Positions 10,067 to 21,338 of a DNA stretch of 64,000 bases are shown here, piece by piece (the stretch's first letter is position 1; each line of letters opens with the position of its first letter). The translations under genes were made by a program, and so were the position numbers. A model generated the notes under the pieces. It was not told the origin of the DNA and did not search any database. It was given only the letters and a program-made list of their open reading frames with translations. Location: the NCBI GenBank assembly GCA_010279815.1, contig QEOQ01000573.1, positions 614,839 through 678,838 of the forward strand, in the 5' to 3' direction. Source of the DNA: Brachionus plicatilis. Taxonomy: Eukaryota > Rotifera > Eurotatoria > Ploima > Brachionidae.

Positions 10067-12610
10067 AATAGAGGTAATTATTTTTTATTCATTTAAAAAG
10101 GAAAAAAACATAACTCTTGTATTTAAATTTAATTTATTAAAAAAGTATTTTTAAATTAAATATTAGACTGTGTGTCGACATTTTATATTAACCTTTAACA
10201 AAAAAATTGTTCAAAAATCCATTAATTTGCTAAGATTGTGCAAAGTAAACAATTAACAGTATTTTTTAAGGTTAATTCACCTTGTACCAACAATAAATAA
10301 GATGCTGGTTGATAATTATGAGAAATATAGTTCTAATAAATATTTTGATAAGCGCTTGATTTTATAAAATAAGCTCATGATATAATTAGATTTTGTTAGC
10401 TTACGATTTCATAATAAAAATATTTCATAATAATTAGAGGTTCATTTTTGAAATTTTTTCGAAGCTTTCTAAATCTACACAAATAAATACTTTCTTTGAA
10501 ATAAAATTACTCTCATTCAAAGATATTTGTCAAAATCTTTAGACCAATTAATCCATTGTTGACAATTGATATTTATCTTTTAAAAGCATTCAAATCTTTG
10601 TTAAAAAGGCTCAATTGAAGCTACAGGGTACTTTGTTTACTGACGTGATTAAATTAAAGTTAATACTTTATTGATTTTATCGATCTGCTCGTACTCAATA
10701 TGATGGTCACAATTAAAATGACCAAATATCCGATAGACATGAGATTTTAAAAATATCAATAGATTATATTAATTAGAAACATTTTCCTATTGAAAATAGC
10801 ACACTAGTCTTTCCACCCAAAATCATACCTTTATGAATTTTGCTCTCGGATATTATTTTACTATTTATTCTCTCGAAAATTTCGAAAAAAAAGAATATCT
10901 TTTTAGTGAAAAACCCTATTTTTCAATCAGTTTTTGCTTTTGAGGCTAAATTCAATATTTTATTAAAATTTTGAAAAGCTTTGAAATTTGAGAGTTCAAT
11001 TTTGTGACCTATTGATAATATTTTTTACTTCATCAAAGGTATTGGTAATCTAAATGAACAAAAAAAATGGACAAAATGATATTTTAGTCTAAAATTGATG
11101 CCAATTTTTTTGTAAGCCATTGATTTGACCAGACTAATAAGAAAGTTTAATTTTTAATTTTTATGTAACTAGTTTAACAATTACTGTTGCCAAATAGTAC
11201 AAATTTTCAACGAGATGAAAAGTTTTTTATAATTGAAAAAAAAATTTAATTAGATAAACAATGAGTAGATAAAAAAATGATTTTTTAAATGTAATTTTAG
11301 ACCTAATTAGCCTTTTTAAACATTTAAAATAAAAAATTCTATTTTACCAATTATAATTTTTGAAAGCTCTCACTGAAGGTTTATATTTTATTGAGATATT
11401 TTTTAAAAAATATTCAGGTATTATCTTTTTTAATAAAATAAAACAATCTTTTATATTTTACTTTTTTATTTTTTTAAGGAACTTTTATTTAATAGAATAA
11501 TGTATATTTTTTCTACACTTAGGGTTTAGTATCACAAAAATTGTTGGCAAACGGGGCTGAGTGTCACTGGTGGTGTTGTCACTTTTCACTGTTTAAATGA
11601 AAAAAATTTATTTTGAATTTATCAAATGCCTACAAAAAAATTCAAAAAAAAAATCGATGTTTTTGACTTTTTTTTATTAATAAACCAAATAAAGACACTT
11701 TAAAGATGATACCACTAATGCCACCTCGTATTCATTTGCCATCACTAATTACTATTCATTGATTCAACAGATTTTCTTCTTTAAAAATTTATTAAGTAGG
11801 GACAGATTAAGTTAAGAATTTAAAAATAACAACATATTTTATTGAATTTCTTTCGAAGATCACGAAAACCGAGAAATCTACCTACATATTAAATGATCAG
11901 TTTTGCTCACAAAATAGGAGATATGATAACTGGATACATATCAGAATAAATCCTATTTTTCCATTAAATTTTTTATAAATTATTTTCTTTAATTCATTAA
12001 TTAGATAAATTGAATTTTTTTGACAATTAATAATAATAATTTTTTAATTTAACCTACATTTTCTCACGTCAAAATTTATTACAAGGAATTTTTTCGTCTA
12101 AAATGGTTCCACTTTTTTCAATTTTTCAATTATTTCTAAGGTAATTTTTGTAATCAAAAAAATTAATTGATAACAGAGGTTTTTGGTCCCATGATTCACC
12201 TCGAACAATAAGTTTAAACAAATATTAGCAGCAGGTCATGAAACTGATTTGCTTCTTAACTTTGGCTGAATGGCATTTTTTGGACCAAGAACAAAGTTTT
12301 AGAATTTACTTGAAGCTTTATGAAAATCATTTGCGCATTTTATTTTAAAGTTTGAGATGCGTGAAATTAGCAAAACATATCTATATTATAGACAATTTTA
12401 TTTTTATGAAAAAAAAATATCTTGGTTCATAAATATTAAGTTGGCTAATTGTCGTTGATATATATGTGAAAAAAAAAAAACTAGTTTATGGTCTAAAAAT
12501 AGTCGATTCATTTAAGGTTTAGTTACATAATTACGCAACAGAATGCAGCTTCCATCATATTTATTAACTAAGTTTGTAAAACTTGCTCATTATTTTTTTG
12601 TTGGAAATTT
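10067..12610. other. Intergenic, no gene seen
   Basis: AT-rich DNA without coding-like frames. A weak inverted pair lies at ~11537-11580 and ~11710-11752 (GGCAAACGGGG...GGTGGTGTTGTCAC against its approximate reverse complement). It may be a decayed MITE of about 215 bp, too diverged to call firmly. Confidence 0.4.
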
Positions 12611-12614
12611 AGAG

Positions 12615-13083
12615 ATGAAAAATTTTATTCAGAAATTTTTTAGTGATAAGAGTGAAAAAACCTATGCCAAAATGGCAGAAATGAATGGCTCAATAAGTGA
12701 AGAGTTGAAATCGAGAGTTCGAAGCAGCACTGCCAAGACCAAAGGCTACGAAAAATTCGACAACACTTCTTTTAATGTACTTGCAGTTTTTTTTCCTTTA
12801 AAAAAAAAAAAAACATAAATTTCAAATAATTTTTTTGTTTTAGTTTATTGATTTGGAAATGAATGAGGAAAATTCGGAATCGATTCAACAAGATTCGGAC
12901 TATCAGCTAGACGCCAAAAATTACTCAAAACTCGAAAAAGTAAAATCAAAACGATCTTTTCTTAAAATAAAAAACAAGAGTCGTTGGATAGTGCCGCCAA
13001 ATTCTGAATATCTCTCCAATGTAGATTCATCTATTTCAAATTCGGTTCCGTCAATTTCAGCTATGGCAACAGTCGCAAATTAG
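12615..13083 (+). CDS. Two-exon gene of unknown function
   Basis: Exon 1 is 12615-12776 and exon 2 is 12844-13083. The 67-bp intron begins GTACTT and ends TTTTGTTTTAG, and the join is in phase 0, giving 133 aa. Another acceptor (GGAAATTTAG) ends at 12612, two bases before the ATG. The ATG is therefore probably the first codon after a 5'-UTR intron or a trans-spliced leader, and the 24 in-frame codons upstream would be non-coding. The protein is hydrophilic and Ser/Lys/Asn-rich, with a basic patch (KVKSKRSFLKIKNKSRW) at about residues 85-101. It has no membrane segment and no domain I recognise. It could also be the 3' end of a longer gene whose upstream exons I cannot see. Confidence 0.6.
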
Positions 13084-14253
13084 AAAACCTTTAGATTAAT
13101 TTAATTATGCAACACTACAATGTGAACCCCTTCCTTTTTCTTATTAAGCATTTTTGTTATATTGTATTTTAAAATCAATTTAAATGTAAAATTTTGATAA
13201 AAATTTAATTAGAGAGATTTTTTGGAAATAAAAAGTTTTTTAGCTCGTAAATTTTTAGCAAATAAAATTTTAATTTAATTATTAATCTTAATGCCAAATT
13301 AATCTCAGCCAAGTTTTATTTTAAAGGGTTTTCACTGAACCTTAGACAAAAAGTTTTATGACAATAAAAATAATTATTTTATTTTTCTTTAGTTTTTTAA
13401 CTTATAAAAAAATTGATTAGCGCACTTCAAAGCTGACAATTTTTTAAGAGTTGAATTTTTAATGTGAAATTGCAAATGAAAATAAAAATATTAATTTAAA
13501 AATCTGATTTATTCATCGCTGTTAAAAGCTAAACAATTTTAAAAAATTTATTAACAAGGAATTTTCTCTCGATATAAAAATATTTTAAATATTCATGAAT
13601 TGACTGTTTGGAATTTAATATTTTTGTTATTTTGAAACAATAATTTGATTTAATTAAATAAAATAAAGATAAAAAGGAAAATTATCTATGTTTAAATAAA
13701 AAAAAATTAACTTTAATAAATATAATTTTTATGATATAAATGCAACAAACTTCTCAATTTAAAATAGATTTTATTGAATGTTTTTTTAATTTAAGGTTCT
13801 AACTTGTTTAGTCAATATTGTTGCTTGTTTGATCCAAAAAATCAAATTTATATAAAAAATATGTTTATGATCAAATTTTTTTTAATAATTAAATTTGAAT
13901 TGATTAAACAAAAGGTTGAAATTTAAAAAATAAATTCAAAATAATCTCATAGTATCTGAGGTAACTAAATTAGCAACAAAATAACTAATAAAAAGGATTT
14001 CAATTCCAGTGGGCTCATGAAAACCGAGAATGGTATTAAGTTGCATTGAGTACGAAATACAAAATAAAGTTAAGTCTTAATTAAGATTTTTATTTACAAC
14101 TAAATCAAACAAAAAATTTGAAAAAAATTCACTTCATGATATAAAATTAATTAAAATAAAAAATTTTGCAACATGATGCAACATGTATAGTTTCATCATC
14201 TGTCAAAGATGTGCAAAATCTCTTCAAAATAAACTACGTACGAGTGTTGTAGC
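13084..14253. other. Intergenic, no gene seen
   Basis: AT-rich DNA downstream of the two-exon gene. AATAAA motifs occur soon after the stop (for example near 13226). No coding-like frame or clear repeat is visible before the hAT-like element at 14254. Confidence 0.4.
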
Positions 14254-15155
14254 TAGTGTTGTAAATCAAATTGGCGATTTGAACAAATTATTCAATTTAT
14301 TTCGATTTAAATTTAAACTAAAATAAAATTTGGATTCAAATTTAAACTAAAAAAATATTTAAATTCCAAGATTAACTTAAAAAATTCTAAATTCTATTTA
14401 AATTATGTTTTAATTAAAATTACTTAAACAATTTGAATAATTTAAATTTTGGGATACAACTAAAACCTACTAAAATTTTATGCTGATATCCCAATTCCAT
14501 AGCATGCTTTTTTTTCAAATGACGAAGCATATTGCTTGAGTATTACTATATTCAACAGTGAAATATCAGCATTTTTATTTACTAAAATTTTCTAACTTTA
14601 ATTGAATTATTGTGGAAAGAGATCTTTTAATGTATTACTTTTTGTTTATCGATCGAGAAGTAAAAGGTGCTTGTAAAAAAACTTTGAGTTTGACTCATTT
14701 TTAGGGAATATAAATTTGTTTTTAATAAAATAAAAAATAATATTTATATATTGCTGACCTAAGACCTTGAACAAAAAATATAATAATTGGAAAAAGAAAA
14801 AAAATGGAAAAAACTTTATTTTTAGAATTTATTTGTTAATTACGTTTTAGAATTAATACACTTACTATAAAAACCACCAAAATAAATTTAAATTTTCGTT
14901 TTGATTTTCAAATAAAAGCTTAATAATATGACTTTTTTTAATTCTAAATTGAATTGAATTATGATTCAAATTTGAATTTAAATTTAATTATTATTCTGGG
15001 TTTAAATTTAAACTCAAATAAAAAATTTGTTTAAATTTAAACTCAAATAAAAAATTTGTTTAATTTAAACTCAAATAAAAAATTAGTTTAAATTCAAACT
15101 CAAATTAATTTAATTATTTAAAAGTAAATTCAAATGCTATTTATTTACAACTCTA
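14254..15155. mobile_element. hAT-like non-autonomous DNA transposon
   Basis: A 902-bp element with terminal inverted repeats TAGTGTTGTAAAT (left) and TAGAGTTGTAAAT (right, reverse complement). It is flanked by an imperfect 8-bp duplication, GTTGTAGC (14246-14253) and GTAGTAGC (15156-15163). An 8-bp target duplication with a TAGNGTTG-type end is typical of hAT elements. There is no transposase. The interior right half holds tandem copies of a unit TTTAAACTCAAATAAAAAAT near 15002-15110. Confidence 0.7.
15000..15110. repeat. Tandem repeat inside the hAT-like element
   Basis: About four consecutive copies of a ~26-bp unit containing AAACTCAAATAAAAAATTTG lie head to tail with small differences. 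They sit in the right half of the 14254-15155 element and may be subterminal repeats or simple slippage products. Confidence 0.65.
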
Positions 15156-15404
15156 GTAGTAGCCAAACCTAACCGGGTGATCTATTTTGTAAAAATTTTA
15201 AATTTAAGCAAATTATGATGAGAAAATTCGATCATCCAAATTGCCCCAAGATTTTGACTCACTGATAAAGACCGACTAGTTAACCGGGTGGTTTAGAATA
15301 TGTTTAGTTTGAGTAAAGTATACCATTTTACATGTCAAACAAATGCTAATGGCTTTGATAAATTGGCAAACTCTTTACACTTAAATTTAAAAAAGGTCTA
15401 CCTA

Positions 15405-16222
15405 TTCAACACAATAAAAAAACTTTTCAACACAAATTTAAACTGATCGTCACAAAATTAAATCTTCTCATCACAAATTTTAATAAATAGTGAAAAAATT
15501 TTGGACACAAAAATTTTTTTCTTAAAAAATATTTGAACACAAAAAAAAATAATTTAGAAAATTTTTTGTCACAAAAATTAAAGACAAAAAAAGCTTTACA
15601 ACACAAATTTTTTTTTGTTTCAATTGTTTAAATTTCTTAAGAAATGCTTTCAAATTTTTTTAAAATTATTAAAATTAGTTTTGAAAATTTTTAAATTTCT
15701 ACTTGAAAATTTTGTCCAAATTCAGTCAAAGAATGAATCTTAGAAATCGAAAAAATATCATTTACCTCACCAAGGATAAAATGCCAAAAAAAACTATTAA
15801 GACTATAAGAAATAAAAAGAAAATTTTTCACATTTATTAGCTTTACAAGAATTGTATAAAAAGAAAGATCAGTTTGTTAACAAGCCAAAAAAAGGTAGAG
15901 CTAAAAATTCTGAAAAATGGTACCTGAGAGAATAAAACAATGATTAAAAACATACTTTATATTTATGAATAAGCTTTGTGATTTTAGATTTGAAAAAATT
16001 CAGCATTTGACTTTTTTCAGCATTTATTCAATAAATTTTGTGTTGAAAAGTTTTTTCCCTTAATTTAAACTAAAATTTTTTTTTTTGTGTTCAACGATTT
16101 TTTAGAAAAAAAATTTTTGTGTTCAAAATTTATCACTATTTTTTAAAATTTGTGCTGAGAAGATTTAATTTTGTGACGATCAGTTTAAATTTGTGTTGAA
16201 AAGTTTTTTTATTGTGTTGAAA
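15405..16222. mobile_element. Inverted-repeat element with CAACACAA motifs
   Basis: Long inverted arms: TTCAACACAATAAAAAAACT and AACTGATCGTCACAAAATTA on the left match reverse complements on the right, ending ATTGTGTTGAA at 16222. The arms carry repeated (C)AACACAAA and TCACAAA motifs. Between them lies a stretch of coding character (15735-15935), described separately. No clean target duplication was found. Confidence 0.7.
15735..15934 (+). pseudogene. Coding-like remnant inside the 15405 element
   Basis: An ATG at ~15735 opens a basic 35-codon frame (starts MNLRNRKNIIYLTKDK). It runs into TTTATTAG, after which a second frame (15842-15934) encodes a Lys-rich tail ending KKGRAKNSEKWYLRE and a stop. 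Together they look like the last two exons of a basic protein carried by the inverted-repeat element, perhaps a transposase tail. No family is recognised and the joint is uncertain. Confidence 0.35.
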
Positions 16223-16644
16223 TAATAATCCCAATTTAAAAATAAGGTACGAATAAACCAGACAAATTTTTCTTTACAATTGTTTACTAATATAAAAAAA
16301 TTTTTTTAGATAAAAATTTAAATTTTATCCTTTGAAAATTTTTGAAACAATTAAACACAAATAATTTGGAGAAAGTTAAGTTAATTTATAATTCTTTTTG
16401 ATAATTTTTGAAAATTAGTAAATATTTTATGCTAGAAGAAAACATAAATGTATTAGAAGATTTAAAGGCATTTAATGATTATTTTTCCTATCAAATATTC
16501 AACTGGAGATTTTTATGAAGTAATTTAAATGATTTCCTAATAAATCTTTTATTTAAACTATTTTTAATTTTAAGTTTTAAATCAAATTTTTAAAATTTTA
16601 AATAGATAATGAAAAGAATACTTTTTTTATCAATCAATTTTTTT

Positions 16645-16646
16645 AG
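16645..16646 (+). promoter_or_regulatory. Splice/trans-splice acceptor before the NCKIPSD start
   Basis: TCAATTTTTTTAG ends at 16646, 15 nt before the ATG at 16662. It is either the end of a 5'-UTR intron or a spliced-leader acceptor. Comparable acceptors precede the starts at 12615 (+), 41541 (-) and 48370 (-). Confidence 0.55.
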
Positions 16647-16661
16647 AAAACATAACCTATA

Positions 16662-19600
16662 ATGGATGAAAATGAGTTAGGACCAAAATTGGTTAATATT
16701 TTATACGAAAATACGAATATGAACTATGACGTATGCGCAGAAAATTTAATAAAAGTGTTTACTTACTTGGAAATAAACAATGAAAAATTCGAACTGAAAA
16801 ATTTTAAAAAAATCTTGGATTCTATGAAAGTAACCAAAAGAACCTAATCAAAACTACTTTTTAAAATATATATTGTATTAAGAATTCAATTTCAGATCCG
16901 AAAATTAATCCCGATTTCAAAAAACTAGACGAATATTTTTGTTTTTTAGAAAATATCAAAGAAGAATTAAAGTCTGGTGATTCGAATTATTTGGATTACG
17001 AAGACAAATTAGAAAAAGTTTTACAAAATATTCAGAATACTTTGGTAAAATCAAAAAATTTTAAATTAATTTTTTTTAAATGTACGTTTAAAGGGCGACC
17101 GATGTAGTTTGAAAAATTTTTCAAAGTATTTCTCATTAAATCGTGATTTTACTCTAACATTATACGAAATTTGGAAGCTATCATCAAACAATCGACTAAA
17201 GTGTTCTCTAATTCAACTTTTGACAATCATATTTTATTCAGATAGTGTTCTTATTGAAATTTTGCACCTAAATACTAATATAATTCTAGATTTGTGTTTC
17301 AATTTAAAGGAACAAATAAAACTAATAGGTAATTTCAATTATTATTTTTAATTTTTATTTAAATTCAAAAATATGGCTTATATAGTAAAAGGATTGAATA
17401 CCAAACACCTGAAAAACTAATCAATCATCTCAAAAGATCTTTTCTATTGAATTCTTCGACAATTAAAAAATAAAAACTTATAATGTTTTTATGAGGATGA
17501 CAAATTTAATCTAAAAAAAAATAATCAAATTGTATATATGAAGATGTTGAACAATGACTGACGTTTGGACTGATTAAATAAACCTTATTTTACCAACTAA
17601 ATAAACTAATTCGGGTGTCAAAAATATTTATTCAAATGACAAAATTACAAATTGAAAAAAGGCATCTTGAAGTTGGTGATCAATTTAAAAAATTTATCTT
17701 TAGATATTAAAATAAATCTTTGATTTAATTTAAATAATTTTAATTTAACATAATTAACATGTTATGTAGATTTAAAAAATAAATTTAAAAAAGATATTCA
17801 AAATAAGAAAAAAAATGAAAATAAACTTTACAAAAAATCAGTTAAATAAATTAAAAATCGATTTTATCAATGGATTGAGAAAATTCTTTTTAAAATTTTA
17901 TTTTTTAAATCTACACAACATGTTAATCATGTAACATTAAAATTATTTAAATTAAATCAAAGATTTATTTTAATATCTAAACTTTTTGAATTGATCATTA
18001 ACTTCAAGATGCCGTAAAAAAAAGTTTATTCAAAAAATTTTATTTAACCTAATAGATTAGTTAAGAGAAGTATTTCTTTTCATCAGCTAAATAATTTTTT
18101 TGCAGCTTTTTTTTAAGCTTATTATTTATTTTACATAAAAATTATTTCATTATGAAATATAAAAAAAACAATCTGCCTATGGCTTCTCTGTCAGATTGAA
18201 AAATTATAAATTAGAAAAAATGAAAACTAATTAAACTAAAATAGAGTAAAAAATCGTCAGTTCATAACTAGGTTTAATATTAACTTTTCTAATTATCATT
18301 TCCAAAAATTAAATTCATTAACAAATAAAGTGAATTAATTAAAATTAATTGTCAAGTCCTCAGGGATCTTATTTCGGACCTTTTTTAAATTAAGAATATT
18401 ATTTAATTATAAAATGCAAAATAATATTGAAAAATTAGTTTTTAGCTTGATGTCTTTTATATTGAATTGTTTATTACTAAAATATATTGAAATAATGAAA
18501 GTTTTTTTTTTTGAATTTATAAACTAAATATTAAAGAAAAATTTAGTTTTGGATTTTCTTTCAAAAAAAAATAGCAATAATATTGGCTCAGACTAATTAT
18601 GATCTAAAGGTTGACAATTAATACTATTTAAAAAATTGCTTGATAAGATGGCGAGATTAAAAATGTGGTTAATATTTAGTTTTTTAGCCTTTTAAAATAA
18701 TTCTGATTTTGTTAATTTCCGAGGCTATGTTAAATTTTAGTTCAAAAGCAAAAACGTTATAAAATTATTTCTAATTGTGAAAAAAATTGTTCTGCAAAAA
18801 CTACAATTATTCGTTTGTACAATTTTGTAAAATATTGTACTTTTTGCAGAACTATTTTTCACAATTAGAAATAATTTTATAACGTTTTTATTTTTTTAAC
18901 TGTAATTTTTGCACTAAAATTTCACATTTCTATTTTAGACCACAATAACAGAAAAAAAAATTTAAAGGATTTAATCTAATAGATTTTTTCCTGCACTGCT
19001 GCACTTACGAAACTTTTTTTCAACTTAAAAATTTCTATTAAAATTTTATTCATTAGATTTTTTATAATTTTGTTCTGTTCTTTTGTATTGAATTTCACAA
19101 GACCTACCAAAATTGTAACTTTTTGCTACTTAAAATTTTCTTAAAAAACTTTCTTTAAATTATTATTATTTAATAAATAAATTGATTTTAAATAAATAAA
19201 ATTTAACTGTCTTTTTAAAAAAAAAATTAAATTAAAATTCATTTTTTTCAAATGAATAATAAAATTATTTTACTTTTGATTAAATTCGAATTTACTATTT
19301 AATTTTTTGATTATCTAAATTAACTGTTTATTATTAAAAATAAGATTTTAATGGGATTTATTCATCATTAAATTGCTTATGCTACTTTTTTAATAACATT
19401 TCAATCAATGTTCCGGAAAAAATAACTCGTAAGTTTAATTTTAGTTAGGAATAATAAAAAAAAATTTAATTTAAGTTTTAGAAGGTTTAAAACAATTGAA
19501 TTTAATTGAAGATATATTTAATCTAATCGAAGAAAATAACGAATTCATCTACAAAAAAGTTGCTGAACATTATTCAAACAATTGTTTATATTTTTGGGAT

Positions 19601-20274
19601 GCAAACGAATTAGAAAAAACATTATTAAATCAACTAATATATTTTATTTTGAGTTTAAATTCAAAATTTTCCTTACCGGAAGAAAATATGGTTTTACAGT
19701 TTTTAATTAATTCTGATTCTCAATCGAAGGATTATTCAATTTTTAGTGAAAATATTGTTTACCTTTTTAATCTAGAAGGTAATAAAATAAAATGTTATTT
19801 AAATTTTTTCAAAATTAATAATTAGAAGATCCATTATCACGCTACAAATTTCAAAATTCCGAAAGAAGTGAACAAACACTTTACAACAATTGCTTAATAA
19901 AAATAGTCTCCGATCTTTTTTCATTTAAACAAGCTAAAAAATCAACAAGTATTTTTTATTACAATGACTTTAAAGTTTTGATCGATGTGATCATAAGAAA
20001 ACTCAACAATTTATCGGCTAGTGACCAAGTATTTGATAATAAAATTTAAAAATAATTTAAAAATTATAATTCTTTAAAGATTCGAAGCGATTATCTTTCT
20101 TTGATGCAGCTGATCATCAATAACTCATGTTATCTCGAACAAATGTACAAAATTGAAGAATTATTGTCTTGTTTTAACATGATTCTAAACGAAAAAGATC
20201 AGTACACTATTGACCAAGATATTGTACGTATCATATTATCAGAAAATCCTGAGCTTTTAACAAAAGAAATATAA
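16662..20274 (+). CDS. NCKIPSD: SPIN90/NCKIPSD-family leucine-rich domain protein
   Basis: Six exons: 16662-16829, 16883-17044, 17094-17328, 19482-19778, 19826-20028, 20080-20274. All junctions are GT-AG and phase-compatible, giving 1260 nt and 419 aa. The protein is helical and leucine-rich throughout. The last two exons carry the diagnostic core FYYNDFKVLIDVIIRKL, then SDYLSLMQLIINN and a Cys/Glu-rich LNEK segment, matching the C-terminal domain of SPIN90 (NCKIPSD), yeast Ldb17 and fission-yeast Dip1. In those proteins the domain binds Arp2/3 complex and triggers linear actin filaments, acting at endocytic sites. Vertebrate NCKIPSD adds an N-terminal SH3 domain and Pro-rich linker. None is visible here, so the product resembles the short Dip1 form unless further exons lie upstream. 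Introns are ~47-53 bp except the third (2153 bp), which has been enlarged by repeat insertion. Confidence 0.8.
17659..18015. mobile_element. MITE, family of the 6881-7372 element
   Basis: A 357-bp element with long inverted repeats. The left end GGCATCTTGAAGTTGGTGAT and the right end ...ATCATTAACTTCAAGATGCC are inverted copies, as are the inner blocks TTTAGATATTAAAATAAATC and its complement. It shares these blocks and the palindromic centre with 6881-7372. Non-coding, sitting in intron 3 of the NCKIPSD gene. Confidence 0.8.
18749..18892. repeat. Strong hairpin (small MITE-like palindrome)
   Basis: About 50-bp arms, nearly perfect: AACGTTATAAAATTATTTCT and AATTGTGAAAAAAATTGTTCTGC on the left answer GCAGAACTATTTTTCACAAT and AGAAATAATTTTATAACGTT on the right, with a ~35-bp loop. 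It lies in the long NCKIPSD intron. Non-coding. Confidence 0.75.
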
Positions 20275-20659
20275 TAAAATTTTTAAAGGACATTTTATAT
20301 AATATTCAAGATTAAAAAAAAATTACATTTTCCATTTATTTAATTTTGAAATTTGTTCATTTAATAAAAAAAATTTATTTGATTATCTTTATCAACTAAA
20401 ACATAAAAACTCAACATTTTAAACGGTAAGGAACTCTCAGGAAGAAATTAAGTCAAAGGAAGAGCGACAAATTAATTACATAAATAAATTTTGTTGAAAT
20501 AGATTAAATATTTTAGTTAACAGCGGCAGTGAAGTCAAGAGCAAAAAACATTGCAAAATATATTTTATTAAATTGAAAACAAGAAAAATTTTAAAATTAA
20601 TTTAAAAAAATTGAAACTAAACTAAAAAAGCTTTTGATGCAATTTTTGGCATGGATTTA

Positions 20660-21053
20660 CACTAGAAGGACCAGATGATAGTCAAAATGACTCTTTTTCG
20701 ATTTTTGGCTGCTACAATCCAAGTCAATTTTTGTTAATTGAGCATATTTTTTTTCAGCATAAAAATAAGAATAACTAATAAAATTCGTTTATGTGGTAAT
20801 TAAAAAGCAACAAATTTTTGCTCAAAATGTAAAAAAGCAGTGTCTGGATATTGTACAGAAGAAATAGAGAGTATTTGTAAAATATGTGATTGACCATGGA
20901 TAATTTATAAAGCCCAAGAAAAGACAAAAATTTAACAATTTACTATTTTTATTCAATTAATTTAATAATTTCGATAAATTCGAACATAAAATATATGATT
21001 TATTCTTTATTTTTTATAACAAGTCAAAATGACTCGTTTAGGTGCTTCTAGTG
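20660..21053. mobile_element. piggyBac-like remnant A
   Basis: A 394-bp element. Termini are CACTAGAAGGACC (left) and CACTAGAAGCACC (right, reverse complement), each followed by a subterminal GTCAAAATGAC palindrome. The right flank is TTAA (21054-21057) and the left flank TTTA, a one-base decay of TTAA. TTAA targeting is the hallmark of piggyBac. Inside on the plus strand (~20785-20895) is a Cys-rich stretch with C..C spacing (NFCSKCKKAVSGYC, ESICKICD), resembling the C-terminal zinc-binding domain of piggyBac transposases. The rest of the transposase is deleted. Confidence 0.8.
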
Positions 21054-21338
21054 TTAAAATATCAAAAAAAAAAAAGAACATCGTATAAGCTTTTGCTATT
21101 TCTTCAATTTTTTCATTCAATGAGACCAAATAATAAATAAAAAAAAGCAAACTGAGAGAATAGTTGAAATTATATTTGATAATTATAGGAATTGTTTTTA
21201 ATTTTCTTTAAAAGCCAAGTGATTAAAGTGAAAATGAAATTGAAAAAAATGGGATTTAAACTATGATTACAAATATTTTCTTTTTTTAAAAAATAAAAAT
21301 AAATCATTTTTTTTTATTTATTTAAAATCAATTAGTTA

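Larger units (their letters stand above)
17329..19481 (+). other. Expanded intron 3 of the NCKIPSD gene
   Basis: A 2153-bp intron in a gene whose other introns are about 50 bp. It contains the 17659-18015 MITE and the 18749-18892 palindrome. The rest is AT-rich with no coding-like frame. The donor is GTAATTTC and the acceptor AAGTTTTAG; the exon phases on either side match (1 base plus 2 bases). Confidence 0.65.

Noticed and set aside
11537..11752. Weak inverted pair around GGTGGTGTTGTCAC
   Set aside because: Too many mismatches to define termini; kept only as a note in the intergenic entry.
16642..16646. Possibility that NCKIPSD exon 2 starts after TTTCAG at 16895
   Set aside because: That acceptor leaves the exons out of phase. 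The AG at 16881-16882 gives a phase-0 join and an open frame through to exon 3.
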